Shown piece after piece: positions 43,353 to 52,590 of a stretch of DNA of 64,000 nt (position 1 is its first letter; the number at the start of each line of letters is the position of its first letter). The notes under the pieces are model-generated. The model had not been told where the DNA came from and searched no databases. It saw only the letters and a program-made list of their open reading frames with translations. Source of the DNA: JAEULH01 sp034382075 (GTDB taxonomy: Bacteria > Pseudomonadota > Alphaproteobacteria > Rhodospirillales > Defluviicoccaceae); contig JAXMOZ010000003.1 in NCBI GenBank assembly GCA_034382075.1, positions 1 to 64,000 of the forward strand, given 5' to 3'. The position numbers and the translations under genes are program-made.

Positions 43353-44981
43353 CTACGAGGACTTTGCAGCGCCGCTCCGTACTTGGGCGAAGAGGGCGCC
43401 GTGGGCCGGCAGGCGGAGGTGGCCGCCGTCCAGCCCTCCGTTGAGGCCGTGGCCGGAGAGCGGCTCGACGGCCAAGTCCGCCGGCAAGGCGAAGTCCGCG
43501 TCGCCGTTACCAAGGTTGAAGGCGCAGAGCACCCTGCCCTCGCCCTCGCCCTCGCCGCGGATGAAGGCCAGCACCGGCTCGGGCGCGTCGAGGAAGCGGA
43601 TCGCGCCTGCGATCAGCGCCGGGTGTCGCTTGCGCCAGGCGAGGAAACCGCGGGTAAAGGCCAGCACCGAACCGGGGTCGGCCTCCTGTGCGTCCACCGC
43701 CAGCGGCGGATGCCGGGGATCGATCGGCAGCCACGGCTCGGCTGAGGAGAAGCCTGCGAACGGCGCCCCGGCGGACCAAGGCATCGGCGTCCTCGCCCCG
43801 TCACGGCCCTTGTGCCTGGGCCAGAAGGTGATCCCCTCCGGGTCCTTGAGCTTCTCGAACGGCACCTCGGCATGGGGCAGCCCGAGCTCCTCGCCCTGGT
43901 AGAGAAAGCTCGTTCCGCGCAGGGACGTGAGCAGCGCGATCATCTGCTTTGCGAACGCCGCCGGATCGGCGGCGCCCTGCCCCCAGCGGGTCGCCACCCG
44001 GACGACGTCGTGGTTGCTGAACGCCCACGACGGCCAAGCGCTTTCGGAGAGCGCCTGCATCCGCTCGACGTTTTCGCGAATGAAGCGGGCGCCGAACTCC
44101 GGACCCAGAAAGACGAAGCTGTAGGCGGTGTGATAGCGCTCCGGCCCGTCGGTGTAGGCGACCATGGTGGCGAGCTGGTCCTCGGCGGCGATCTCGGCCA
44201 CCGCCATCCGCTCCGGGTAGCGGTCGAGCAGCGCCCGGAGCCTGGCGACGAAGCCGAGCGTCTCCGGCCTGGTGCGATTGTAGATCTGCCGCTGCAGGTA
44301 GGAGGGCTTGTCCGGCGCCGGGTGCGGGCGGGCGGGATTATCCCTGAGCGCCAAGTCGTGCATGAAGAAGTTGGCGACGTCGAGGCGGAAGCCGTCGACC
44401 CCACGGTCGAGCCAGAAGCGGGCCGCGTCCAGCACCGCCTGCTGAACGTGCGGGTTGTGCACGTTGAGGTCCGGCTGCTCCCTGAGGAAGTTGTGCAGGT
44501 AATACTGACGCCTTCGCGGCTCCCATTCCCAGGCGACGCCGCCGAAAACCGCGAGCCAGTTGTTGGGCGGGCTGCCGTCGGGCTTGGGATCGACCCAGAC
44601 GTACCAGTCGGCCTTGGGGTTGTCGCGGCTCTGCCGGCTTTCCAGAAACCACGGGTGCCTGTCGGACGAGTGCGAGTAGACTTGGTCGATGATCACCTTG
44701 AGGCCTAAGCGGTGGGCTTCGGCGAGGAGCTGGTCGAAGTCGGCGAGCCGGCCGAACAGCGGGTCGACGTTGCAATAGTCGGCGACGTCGTAGCCGAAGT
44801 CCTTCATCGGCGAGGTGAAGAACGGCGACAGCCAGATGCCGTCGACCCCGAGGGAGGCGACATGGCCGAGCCTGCCGGTGATGCCGGGGAGGTCGCCCAC
44901 CCCGTCGCCGTCGCTGTCGAAAAAGCTCCGCGGGTAGATCTGGTAGATCACCGCGCCCCGCCACCATTCGCCGCCGCCCAT
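43353..44981 (-). CDS. GH13 alpha-glucosidase / oligo-1,6-glucosidase-like
   Basis: 542-aa glycoside hydrolase family 13 enzyme cleaving terminal alpha-glucosidic bonds. It opens WWRGAVIYQIYPRSFFDSDG. Catalytic residues are all in place: nucleophile Asp201 in DGFRLDVANF, acid/base Glu263 in MAVAEIAAED, and His324-Asp325 in FSNHDVVRV. It has no signal peptide, so it is cytosolic. I chose the ATG at 44981, preceded by AGGGG; an in-frame upstream start would add a tail without homology. It stands alone, with no sugar transporter beside it. Confidence 0.92.
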   Translation of the reverse strand: MGGGEWWRGAVIYQIYPRSFFDSDGDGVGDLPGITGRLGHVASLGVDGIWLSPFFTSPMKDFGYDVADYCNVDPLFGRLADFDQLLAEAHRLGLKVIIDQVYSHSSDRHPWFLESRQSRDNPKADWYVWVDPKPDGSPPNNWLAVFGGVAWEWEPRRRQYYLHNFLREQPDLNVHNPHVQQAVLDAARFWLDRGVDGFRLDVANFFMHDLALRDNPARPHPAPDKPSYLQRQIYNRTRPETLGFVARLRALLDRYPERMAVAEIAAEDQLATMVAYTDGPERYHTAYSFVFLGPEFGARFIRENVERMQALSESAWPSWAFSNHDVVRVATRWGQGAADPAAFAKQMIALLTSLRGTSFLYQGEELGLPHAEVPFEKLKDPEGITFWPRHKGRDGARTPMPWSAGAPFAGFSSAEPWLPIDPRHPPLAVDAQEADPGSVLAFTRGFLAWRKRHPALIAGAIRFLDAPEPVLAFIRGEGEGEGRVLCAFNLGNGDADFALPADLAVEPLSGHGLNGGLDGGHLRLPAHGALFAQVRSGAAKSS

Positions 44982-45199
44982 CCCTAGCGCCCCTGCTGCC
45001 TGCCGCCAAGCCGGCACCATGCCGCAGGCCGCGGCCGGCAGGCAAGCGGGCGAGCTAGGCCGGTGGCCCGATTCTCTCCCTTCGGTTGCATCACACACGT
45101 CGGTCACATTCCTCGCTTTTCTGTGCGAGCGATTCCTTGTAAGACTTCATGCACAGGATGCGTCTGGCGGCCTCGGCCGTACCGGACGCCGACAATGAA

Positions 45200-45224
45200 G
45201 CCCTTCCCGCGCAATGCGAAGGGC
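45200..45224 (+). promoter_or_regulatory. Hairpin in the leader of dctP1
   Basis: GCCCTTC and GAAGGGC (7-bp arms, inner CGC/GCG pairing) end 21 bp before the start codon at 45246 and just before the ribosome-binding site GAGGGAGGA. It could influence translation or mRNA stability of the highly expressed binding protein. Confidence 0.35.
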
Positions 45225-45245
45225 ACACCTTGAGGGAGGACGTTC

Positions 45246-46238
45246 ATGCGACTGTTCGGCTTCGGGATTCTGCTTGCGGCGACGATGCTCGCGGCGCCGG
45301 CAACGCAGGCGGCGAGCCCGATCGTCATCAAGTATTCGCACGTGGTCGCCGAGAACACGCCCAAGGGCCAGTCGGCGAACAAATTCAAGGAACTGGTCGA
45401 GCAACGGCTGCCGGGCAAGGTGGTCGTCGAGGTGTTTCCCAACTCGCAGCTGTTCGACGACGACAAGGTGATGGAAGCCATGCTGCTGGGCGACGTCCAC
45501 CTGGCGGCGCCATCGCTATCGAAGTTCGAGTCCTACACCAGGAAGCTGCAGATTTTCGACCTTCCCTTCCTGTTCAACGACATCGCCGCGGTCGATCGCT
45601 TCCAGCAGGGTCCCGCCGGCCAGGCCTTGATGCAGTCGATGGAGAAGAAGGGCGTCATCGGCCTCGGCTACATCCACAACGGGATGAAGCAACTCTCCGC
45701 GCACAATCCGCTGCGCGTTCCACAGGATGCCGCCGGCAAGAAGTTCCGCATCCAGGCGTCCGACGTGCTGCAGGCGCAGTTCGAGGCGCTGAAGGCCACG
45801 CCGGTGAAGAAGCCGTTCTCCGAGGTGTTCACCCTGCTGCAGACCCGCGCCATCGACGGTCAGGAGAACACCTGGTCGAACATGTACTCGCAGAAGTTCT
45901 TCGAGGTTCAGGAATACATCACCGAGTCGAACCACGGCGTCCTCGACTACATGGTGGTGACGTCCGACGAGTTCTGGAACGGCCTGCCGGACGACATCCG
46001 CAAGGAGCTCAAGGCGGCGCTGGACGAGTCCATCGTCTACGGCAACAAGATTGCCAACGACCTGAACGAGCAGGACAAGCAGAAGATCATCGCCTCTGGC
46101 CGCTCTGAGGTCGTCTCCCTGACGCCCGAAGAGCGGGCCAAGTGGGTCGATGCGATGAAGCCGGTCTGGACGAAGTTCGAGAAGGACATCGGCAAGGAGA
46201 ACATCGAGGCGGCGGTCGCCGCGAACGGCGGCAGCTAA
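45246..46238 (+). CDS. dctP: TRAP transporter substrate-binding protein DctP (first copy)
   Basis: 330-aa periplasmic DctP-family receptor of a TRAP transporter for C4-dicarboxylates or other organic acids. The signal peptide is LFGFGILLAATMLAAPATQA. The mature part starts SPIVIKYSHVVAENTPKGQS, the usual DctP opening. GKKFRIQASDVLQAQFEALK holds the carboxylate-binding Arg region, and GQENTWSNMYSQKFFEVQEY is the family motif. A strong ribosome-binding site (GAGGGAGGA) precedes the ATG at 45246. It is the first of four genes with dctQ, dctM and a second receptor. Confidence 0.93.
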   Translation: MRLFGFGILLAATMLAAPATQAASPIVIKYSHVVAENTPKGQSANKFKELVEQRLPGKVVVEVFPNSQLFDDDKVMEAMLLGDVHLAAPSLSKFESYTRKLQIFDLPFLFNDIAAVDRFQQGPAGQALMQSMEKKGVIGLGYIHNGMKQLSAHNPLRVPQDAAGKKFRIQASDVLQAQFEALKATPVKKPFSEVFTLLQTRAIDGQENTWSNMYSQKFFEVQEYITESNHGVLDYMVVTSDEFWNGLPDDIRKELKAALDESIVYGNKIANDLNEQDKQKIIASGRSEVVSLTPEERAKWVDAMKPVWTKFEKDIGKENIEAAVAANGGS

Positions 46239-46298
46239 GCGAGACCGCGCGGCTTCGGCCGCGCGCGCCCGTCCGATCCCAAGCGAAAGCCAACGCTC

Positions 46299-46853
46299 AT
46301 GATCGCACGCTTCGTGACCCACCTGGAGGAGGGACTGGTTTCCCTCATCCTCGTGGTCATGACCCTCGTCGTCTTCGTCGAGGTGGTTCTCCGCTTCGGC
46401 TTCAACACCGGCATGATCTGGGCGGACGAGTTCGTCCTTCACCTCTCCGCCTGGATGGTGCTGCTCGGCGCCTCCTACGGGGTGAAGGTCGGCTCCCACA
46501 TCGGCGTCGACGCCGTCGTCCGGCTGCTGCCGAGCCCCGTTCGCCGTGTCGTCACCCTGATCGCCATCGTGCTCTGCCTGATCTACTGCTGGCTGTTCAT
46601 CCAGGGCTCCTGGGTCTACCTGCAGAAGGTCCACCGGATCGGCATCGAGCTCGAGGATCTGCCGATCGAGAAGTGGCTGGCCCACAGCATCCTGTTGATC
46701 GGCTTCGTCCTCCTCGCCATCCGCTTTCTGCTGCTCGGATGGCACGTGCTGCAGGGCAAATCGGACAGCTTCGGCTTCGCCGACGAGGCCAAGGAAGCTC
46801 TCGAAACGCTCGGCGCCGACGTCAGCGCCAAGGAGGAGGCCAAGAAGCCGTGA
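46299..46853 (+). CDS. dctQ: TRAP transporter small membrane subunit DctQ
   Basis: 184-aa four-helix membrane subunit. Hydrophobic segments lie at about 13-37, 48-66, 88-110 and 132-152. The Q-subunit pattern includes MIWADEFVLHLSAWMVLLGA. The acidic C-terminus (EAKEALETLGADVSAKEEA) doubles as the ribosome-binding region of dctM (AAGGAGGAGG). Its stop overlaps the dctM GTG start by 4 bp. Confidence 0.92.
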   Translation: MIARFVTHLEEGLVSLILVVMTLVVFVEVVLRFGFNTGMIWADEFVLHLSAWMVLLGASYGVKVGSHIGVDAVVRLLPSPVRRVVTLIAIVLCLIYCWLFIQGSWVYLQKVHRIGIELEDLPIEKWLAHSILLIGFVLLAIRFLLLGWHVLQGKSDSFGFADEAKEALETLGADVSAKEEAKKP

Positions 46854-48274
46854 CCACCGCCGCCCTCTTCCTGCTGCTGTTCGCCTGCATGCTGATGGGC
46901 ATGCCGATCGCGGTCGCGCTCGGCTTCTCCAGCATCGTCACCATCCTGCTGTTCTCCAACGACTCGCTCGCCTCGATCGCGCTGAAGCTGCTGCAGGGGC
47001 TGTCCGGCCACTACACGTTGCTCGCCATTCCGTTCTTCATCCTCTCCTCCGCCTTCCTCACCACAGGCGGCGTCGCCCGCAGGCTGATCCGCTTCGCCAT
47101 CTCCACCGTCGGCTACATCCGCGGCGGCCTGGCGATGGCCTCGGTACTGGCCTGCATGCTGTTCGCCGCCATCTCCGGCTCGTCGCCGGCGACGGTGGCG
47201 GCCATCGGCTCGCTGGTCATCACCGGCATGGTCAAGGCCGGCTACCCGGAGAAAATGGCCGCGGGCGTGATCACCAACGCCGGCACGCTGGGCATCCTGA
47301 TCCCGCCCAGCATCGTCATGCTGGTCTACGCCGCGGCCACCGAGCAGTCGGCGGCGAGGATGTTCATGGCCGGGTTCATCCCCGGCATCACCCTCGGGTT
47401 CATGCTGATGGTGGCGATCTACGTCGTCGCCAGGATCAAGGGGCTGTCGGCGCTGCCGTTCGGGGGCTTCGGCGAGATCGCCGCCTCGGCCTGGAGCGCC
47501 ATGGGCGGCATCCTGTTGATGGTGATCGTGCTCGGCTCGATCTACGGCGGCATCGCCAGCCCGACCGAGGCCGCGGCGGTCTCCGCCGTCTACGCCTACG
47601 CCATCGCCGTCTTCGGCTACCGCGACATGGGCCCGCTGCGCGAGGTGCCCTGGCGACGCCAAGGCGAGTCGGCCGCAAGCGTCCTGGTCCGCAACACGGT
47701 GCAGATGCTGGTCGCCCTGCCGAAGTCGGTCTTCGACCCGGAGGTGCGCAAGGTCGTCCTCGAGGCGTCGAAGGTCTCGGTGATGCTGCTGTTCGTCATC
47801 GCCAACGCGATGCTGTTCGCCCACGTGCTGACCACCGAGCGCATTCCCCACCATATCGCCGAGGCGATCTCGGCGTGGGGGCTGCCGGCGTGGTCGTTCC
47901 TGCTCGTCGTCAACATCATCCTGCTGCTCGCCGGCAACTTCATGGAGCCGTCGGCGATCACCCTGATCATGGCGCCGATCTTCCTGCCCATCGCCCTGGA
48001 GTTGGGAATCGACCCGATCCACCTCGGCATCGTCATGGTCGTGAACATGGAAATCGGCATGATCACGCCGCCGGTGGGGCTCAACCTGTATGTCACCGCC
48101 GGGATTACCGGGCGAAGTATCGGCTGGGTGGTGCAGGCGGCGCTGCCATGGCTGATGGTGCTGATCGTCTTTCTGGTGCTGGTCACCTACATTCCGCAGA
48201 TCTCGCTGTTCCTCCCCGAGTACATCGACAGCCTGAAGGGGTATGGAGCGGGCGGCGGGGTCGCGGAACCCTAG
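46850..48274 (+). CDS. dctM: TRAP transporter large membrane subunit DctM
   Basis: 474-aa sodium-coupled transport subunit with about 12-13 membrane segments. It starts with GTG at 46850 (GTGA overlap with dctQ). Hallmarks are GMPIAVALGFSSIVTILLF, GVITNAGTLGILIPPSIVML near the middle, and MEIGMITPPVGLNLYVTAGI near the C-terminus. A loop of about 40 residues around PWRRQGESAASVL and KSVFDPEVRKVVLE is longer than in many DctM proteins. It is followed by the second receptor gene after 48 bp. Confidence 0.95.
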   Translation: MTTAALFLLLFACMLMGMPIAVALGFSSIVTILLFSNDSLASIALKLLQGLSGHYTLLAIPFFILSSAFLTTGGVARRLIRFAISTVGYIRGGLAMASVLACMLFAAISGSSPATVAAIGSLVITGMVKAGYPEKMAAGVITNAGTLGILIPPSIVMLVYAAATEQSAARMFMAGFIPGITLGFMLMVAIYVVARIKGLSALPFGGFGEIAASAWSAMGGILLMVIVLGSIYGGIASPTEAAAVSAVYAYAIAVFGYRDMGPLREVPWRRQGESAASVLVRNTVQMLVALPKSVFDPEVRKVVLEASKVSVMLLFVIANAMLFAHVLTTERIPHHIAEAISAWGLPAWSFLLVVNIILLLAGNFMEPSAITLIMAPIFLPIALELGIDPIHLGIVMVVNMEIGMITPPVGLNLYVTAGITGRSIGWVVQAALPWLMVLIVFLVLVTYIPQISLFLPEYIDSLKGYGAGGGVAEP

Positions 48275-48322
48275 CCGACGGTTCGCCGCCGGTTGCGACG
48301 GAAACGACAGGAGACGGATGCC

Positions 48323-49342
48323 ATGCCGACTGCCGGTCGCCGAAACCGCATCTTCCCGCTGCTGCTCGCCGTGCTGCTGGTGGCGGCAGCCGTCTTGGGG
48401 GCGGCGCCCGTCCGCGCTCAGGACGGGCCCATCGTCATCCGCTTCTCCCATGTCGTCGGGGAGAAGACCCCAAAGGGCATCGGCGCCGAACTGTTCAAGG
48501 AGCGCGCCGAGGCGAGGCTGCCCGGGCGGGTTCGGGTCGAGGTCTATCCGCTGTCGCGCAAGTACACCGACGAGGAAGTCCTCACCGCGATGGTGTTGGG
48601 CGACGTCGAGCTTGCCGCGCCCTCGTTCACCCAGTTCCGCGGCTTCAACCGGGCGATGCAGGTCTTCGAGCTGCCGTTCCTGTTCGAGAATACGGACCAC
48701 CTCCACCGCTTCCAGCAAAGCACCGTCGGCCGCCAGCTCCTCGACTTCATGCTGCCGCAGGGGATCATGGGGCTGGCCTACTGGGACAACGGCATGCGGG
48801 CCATCTCGGCAAACAAGCCGCTGCTGGTGCCCGCCGACGCCGAGGGCCTGCTGTTTCGCACCGAGCCGTCGGCGGTGTTCCAGGCGCAGTACCAGCGGAT
48901 CGGCGTCCCGGTCCTGCCGCTGCCCTTCAGCGCCGTGCCCGACGCGGTCCGCGACGGCCTCGTCCAGGGTCAGGAAAACAGCTGGTCGAACATCTACTCG
49001 CGGGGCCTTCACACGCTGCACCGCTACTTCACCGAGTTCGACCACAGCTTCCTCGGCTACATGGTCGTGACCAACGCCGACTTCTGGTCCGGGCTGCCGC
49101 CGGACGTCCGGGAGACCCTGGAGGCGGTGCTGGCCGAGGTCACCGCCGAGGTCAACGTCATCGCCCGCGAGCAGGCGGAGACCAACCGACGGAAGGCCAA
49201 GGAGGAAGGGAAGATCGAGATCCTGGAGCCTTCGCCGGCGCAGATCGAGGAGTGGCGCGAGGCGTTCATTCCCGTATGGCAGGACTTCGAGCCGCAGATC
49301 GGCAAGCCGATCATCGACGCGGCGCAGGCGGCGCGGAAGTAG
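48323..49342 (+). CDS. TRAP transporter substrate-binding protein DctP (second copy)
   Basis: 339-aa DctP-family receptor, clearly a paralogue of the first: GPIVIRFSHVVGEKTPKGIG parallels its N-terminus, and GQENSWSNIYSRGLHTLHRY its family motif. The signal peptide covers IFPLLLAVLLVAAAVLGAAP. The start ATG at 48323 has AGGAGA upstream. The segments TNADFWSGLPPDVRETLEAV and EEWREAFIPVWQDFE complete the fold. A terminator hairpin follows at 49392. It would either feed the same membrane subunits with a different ligand or be a diverging duplicate. Confidence 0.92.
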   Translation: MPTAGRRNRIFPLLLAVLLVAAAVLGAAPVRAQDGPIVIRFSHVVGEKTPKGIGAELFKERAEARLPGRVRVEVYPLSRKYTDEEVLTAMVLGDVELAAPSFTQFRGFNRAMQVFELPFLFENTDHLHRFQQSTVGRQLLDFMLPQGIMGLAYWDNGMRAISANKPLLVPADAEGLLFRTEPSAVFQAQYQRIGVPVLPLPFSAVPDAVRDGLVQGQENSWSNIYSRGLHTLHRYFTEFDHSFLGYMVVTNADFWSGLPPDVRETLEAVLAEVTAEVNVIAREQAETNRRKAKEEGKIEILEPSPAQIEEWREAFIPVWQDFEPQIGKPIIDAAQAARK

Positions 49343-49391
49343 CGCCCGCCGCAGGGGCGGCCCAGTGGTAGCCGCCCACCCGTACACGCCG

Positions 49392-49415
49392 GGCGCCGCC
49401 TGTGGCGGCGCCTTT
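49392..49415 (+). terminator. Rho-independent-type terminator after the TRAP operon
   Basis: A perfect 9-bp stem GGCGCCGCC / GGCGGCGCC with loop TGT, followed by TTTC. It lies 49 bp after the dctP2 stop. The T-run is short, but the position and stem strength fit the end of the TRAP operon. Confidence 0.6.
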
Positions 49416-49437
49416 CGGCCGCCGACGCGGCGCCAGC

Positions 49438-49665
49438 GCGGGTCGAGGCGAAGCCGGACCCGCCGAAGGCGGCGGGATGGCCTGCGGCGATGACGGCGAG
49501 TGAGGACGGCGAGTGAGGACGGCGAACGGCTCGTTCGTCATCCTCGCGTCTCTCTTCCGTCACCGCCGGGCTTGTTCGCGCTTGTCGCGAAGATCCACGG
49601 AAACTGCTCGAAGCCGCTCACGAGGACGTGGATCGCCGCAACGAGTGCGGCGATGACGGGTGGTG
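49438..49665. repeat. Partial family A element and family B units
   Basis: 49438-49485 is half of a family A element (GCGGGTCGAGGCGAAGCCGG to GGCGGGATGG). From 49537 follow family B hairpins (CGTCATCCTCGCG; CGCGCTTGTCGCGAAGATCC; GTGGATCGCCGCAACGAGTG ending in GCGATGACGG). These repeats fill the gap between the TRAP terminator and the patatin-like gene. Confidence 0.7.
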
Positions 49666-49708
49666 GACGGACACCACAGCCCGGACCGCCGGGGTGCGGA
49701 GGGAGCGG

Positions 49709-51490
49709 CTACACCAACGCGCGGCGGCGAAGATCCGCCTTGATCGCCGAGGCGGCCGCCTGCGTCAGCCTGTCGCGGATCATGCAGCTCGCCACCGCCC
49801 GCAGCATCTTGTTGACGCAGCGGCCGTCGTCGATGCGGATGCGCTTGAGCAGGCCGCGGACGAGTTCGGGGATGATCGCCGCCGCCCGGGCCTCGACCAG
49901 CGCCAGCACCGGCTCGAGCGACCGCGGGTCGAGCTTCGGCCATGGCCGCAGCGCCACCGGCCGGCCGGCGTCGCCAACCAGCGGGACCAGCTGCACGAAC
50001 TCGCGGTCGACCGCGTAGCAGCCGTTCGCCCGGCGGACGCGCGGGTGCCGGTCGACGAGGTCCTGGCCCAGCGCCCTCGCCCGCTCCACCCAGGGGGCCA
50101 CGATCGGGTTCTCGACGTGGACGACGAAGTGGTCGCGCAGGAACTTCTGGCAGTTGCGCCGGCCGAGCTGGAAGTCGTGCATCCGCAGCTCCTCGTGGAG
50201 AAAGCCGGAGAAGCCGCCCAGGCCGACGGAGGCGAGGTCGGTCTCCGAACCCCGCTTCTCCTCGCGCAGCGGCGAGACCAGGAAGCGGCTGTGCACGTCC
50301 TCGTGCATCGCCAGCATCACCTCCTGTGGATTGAACCGCGCCTGCCGGCGCAGCGTCGAGAACATCGCGAACACCGCATCAACCATGTCCGGCGCGCTGC
50401 CCATGCCGGGGTCGGCGCGCTTATCGTCGTCTGGAAGCGGGTCGATCATCAACACCGCCCGGTCGCACTGCCGGGGGTCGCGGGCATTGTGGACGTCGCG
50501 CCCGCCGGCCAAAGCGATCCGGGCAAACTCCACCGGCTCGTTGTTGATCAGCCCGCCGTCGACGCACCAGAACTCGTACGGGCGTTCGGGCGTCGCGCAG
50601 GCGACGTCCAGGTTGATCACCGGCCTCGGCGCGTCGGCGGCGCAGCCTGCCGGACCGCACCAGGGCGTCGCCTGGTAGAACGCCGGCAGGTTGGAGAAGG
50701 CGCGCGCCGGCAGACCGCCCGGGAAGGCGGAGGTGGCGAGCGCCGCATCGCGAAGGCAGCCCCAGCCGTCGAGGCGGCCGTCGCCGGCAGCCCGCGGCCA
50801 GTTCACCGGATGCACCCCGGCGGACAGCGGCTCGGCCTCGCCGGCGCCGGCGCCGAGGACGGCGAAATGGGCGAAGTCGGCGTGACAGGTGACCCGGTGG
50901 CCGCGCACCCCGCCGGCGGTGACCATTTCGATGACGTAGGGCAGCCCGCGCAGGTTGGTCAGGCACAGGTAGAGCTGCAGCGGGTTGGCGAAGTGGGCCG
51001 GCCGCGCCGGGCAGGCGCCCGCCGCAATCGCCGCGCGGACGCTGGCGACGGCGCCGTCGGCGACGGCGGCGATGCCGGTGCCGTCGAGCAGCGACGGAAC
51101 GATGCCGGCGTTGCCGCGGATGTCGCCGGTCGCGAGCATGGCGCGGATGTCGATATCGCGCACCCAGCAGCGATAGAGCAGGTTCCGCTCCGCGTTCGCC
51201 GGCGCCGCCGCACCGCGGGCCGAGCACAGGTCGCGGATCGGGTGGTGGCCGGTAAAGGGGATCATCGCGGTGAGCGCCGAGATGATGCCGCCGGCGGAGC
51301 TTCCCGCCGCGGCGCGGATCTGCACGGTGTGGTCGGGGACATCGGCGCCGGCCAGCTTGGCCTGCTCCCAGGCGTCCAGCGCCTGGAGCAGGAAGTCGAT
51401 CACGCCGGCGGTATAGGCGCCGGCGGACACGGCGCCGGCCATCACCAGCCCGACCTCGAAGGTTCGGGCCTTCGGCTTTCGCAACATCAT
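49709..51490 (-). CDS. Patatin-like phospholipase
   Basis: 593-aa protein with an N-terminal patatin domain. FEVGLVMAGAVSAGAYTAGV (11-30) carries the oxyanion Gly-rich loop, AAGSSAGG gives the nucleophile Ser65, and VDGGLINNEPVEF gives the catalytic Asp311, so the Ser-Asp dyad is complete. The C-terminal 250 residues have no domain I recognise but are predicted soluble. I chose the double ATG at 51490. A longer frame reaching 51667 would add a signal-like segment (SLFLLSCILGLTAPPF), so export is possible. The target lipid is unknown. It lies alone between repeat clusters. Confidence 0.85.
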   Translation of the reverse strand: MMLRKPKARTFEVGLVMAGAVSAGAYTAGVIDFLLQALDAWEQAKLAGADVPDHTVQIRAAAGSSAGGIISALTAMIPFTGHHPIRDLCSARGAAAPANAERNLLYRCWVRDIDIRAMLATGDIRGNAGIVPSLLDGTGIAAVADGAVASVRAAIAAGACPARPAHFANPLQLYLCLTNLRGLPYVIEMVTAGGVRGHRVTCHADFAHFAVLGAGAGEAEPLSAGVHPVNWPRAAGDGRLDGWGCLRDAALATSAFPGGLPARAFSNLPAFYQATPWCGPAGCAADAPRPVINLDVACATPERPYEFWCVDGGLINNEPVEFARIALAGGRDVHNARDPRQCDRAVLMIDPLPDDDKRADPGMGSAPDMVDAVFAMFSTLRRQARFNPQEVMLAMHEDVHSRFLVSPLREEKRGSETDLASVGLGGFSGFLHEELRMHDFQLGRRNCQKFLRDHFVVHVENPIVAPWVERARALGQDLVDRHPRVRRANGCYAVDREFVQLVPLVGDAGRPVALRPWPKLDPRSLEPVLALVEARAAAIIPELVRGLLKRIRIDDGRCVNKMLRAVASCMIRDRLTQAAASAIKADLRRRALV

Positions 51491-51672
51491 TACCGAGAAG
51501 ACCTCAATGAACAGGCGCGGCCGGAGGCGGGCGGGCTGTTCCCGCGCCTCGAACGGCGGCGCCGTAAGACCAAGAATGCAGGACAACAAAAACAGCGAGC
51601 GCAACTTGCGACCGGGCTGACGCAGCAGGACCCGCAAGCAGCGTCGCCCCAGTCTCGAGAAACCCAAGGCTC

Positions 51673-51945
51673 GTCACCCCCCGGACTTGTTCCGGGGGTC
51701 CATCGAAGACGTAGATGGCCGTGACGAGCACGGCCACGACGCAGGGAGCGGCAGTCGCTCTTCCTCGTCATCCTCGCGCTCGTCGCGAGGATCCACGCAA
51801 GCGGCCCGAGGACCGCCGCCCGGGGCTCTTTACCGTCATCCTCGCGCTCGTCGCGAGGATCCACGCAAGCGGCCGAGGACCGCCGCCCGGGGCTCTTTAC
51901 CGTCATCCTCGCGCTCGTCGCGAGGATCCACGCAAGCGGCGTAGC
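51673..51945. repeat. Family B tandem repeats (67-68 bp period)
   Basis: Three near-identical units start with CGTCATCCTCGCGCTCGTCG at 51766, 51834 and 51901; each holds the hairpin CCTCGCG/CGCGAGG and the spacer AGGACCGCCGCCCGGGGCTC. A related unit at 51673-51740 has CCCCCCGGACTTGTTCCGGG. The stretch 51491-51672, upstream of the patatin gene, shows nothing else recognisable beyond a possible promoter. Confidence 0.85.
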
Positions 51946-52011
51946 CGGCGGCCGGTTTAGGAGGATATACCTAAACGGGGCAACCTTGGCAAGGTCTGGG
52001 GAACAGGCAGC

Positions 52012-52590
52012 CTACGGGTAGATCGTGTCGAGCGAGCCGTAGCGCGGCCGGAACACCGAGAAGCGGCTCACCGTCGTCTCCTCGATCACGTCCTGAAACA
52101 CCAACGGCCGGTAGCGGAAGAACGCCTCGCACAGGATGACGTTCTCGCCGTCGCGGACGACGAGCCCGTCCGGCAAGGAGGCAACGGCGCCCTCGGTGCC
52201 AAAGGCGCTGTCGCCGTCGCCGGCGCCGTAGGTCCGCTGCCACTTGATCCGCGCCGGCCCGCCCGAGGCGGCGACGGAGGTGACCACCAGCCGCCCATCG
52301 GCCGCCACGTCGAAGGGGTCCATGACGAACTTGGCCGCCTGGAACAGGTTGCTCATGCCGGCCTCGGTGACCACCGCCGACTGGGCGACCAGGTCGGCCA
52401 GGCTGGCCGAGGTGCGCTCGACCTTCTGGTTGACCAGGACGAAGCGGGTGAACTCGATGCCGGTGAGCAGCAGCATCAGCAACACCGGCGTGGCGACGGC
52501 GAGCTCGACGATGAAGGCGCCGCGCTCGTTGCGGCCGAGCCCCTTCGGCCGGCGCAGCCAGCCCCTGGCGATGCGGCTCAGAGCGTACAT
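52012..52590 (-). CDS. tadE: TadE-family minor pilin (copy 1)
   Basis: 192-aa TadE-like pseudopilin. The N-terminus has NERGAFIVELAVATPVLLML: Gly then the hydrophobic helix with Glu at the fifth position, as required for prepilin peptidase processing. The helix continues LTGIEFTRFVLVNQKVERTS. The extracellular part contains two blocks of small and charged residues and ends FSVFRPRYGSLDTIYP. The start ATG at 52590 overlaps the end of the second tadE by 13 bp. It lies about 30 kb from the main Tad operon. Confidence 0.85.
   Translation of the reverse strand: MYALSRIARGWLRRPKGLGRNERGAFIVELAVATPVLLMLLLTGIEFTRFVLVNQKVERTSASLADLVAQSAVVTEAGMSNLFQAAKFVMDPFDVAADGRLVVTSVAASGGPARIKWQRTYGAGDGDSAFGTEGAVASLPDGLVVRDGENVILCEAFFRYRPLVFQDVIEETTVSRFSVFRPRYGSLDTIYP

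Noticed and set aside
46616..49387. 923-codon open frame on the minus strand
   Set aside because: Antisense to dctM and the second dctP, both with unmistakable family motifs; composition is typical of a shadow frame.
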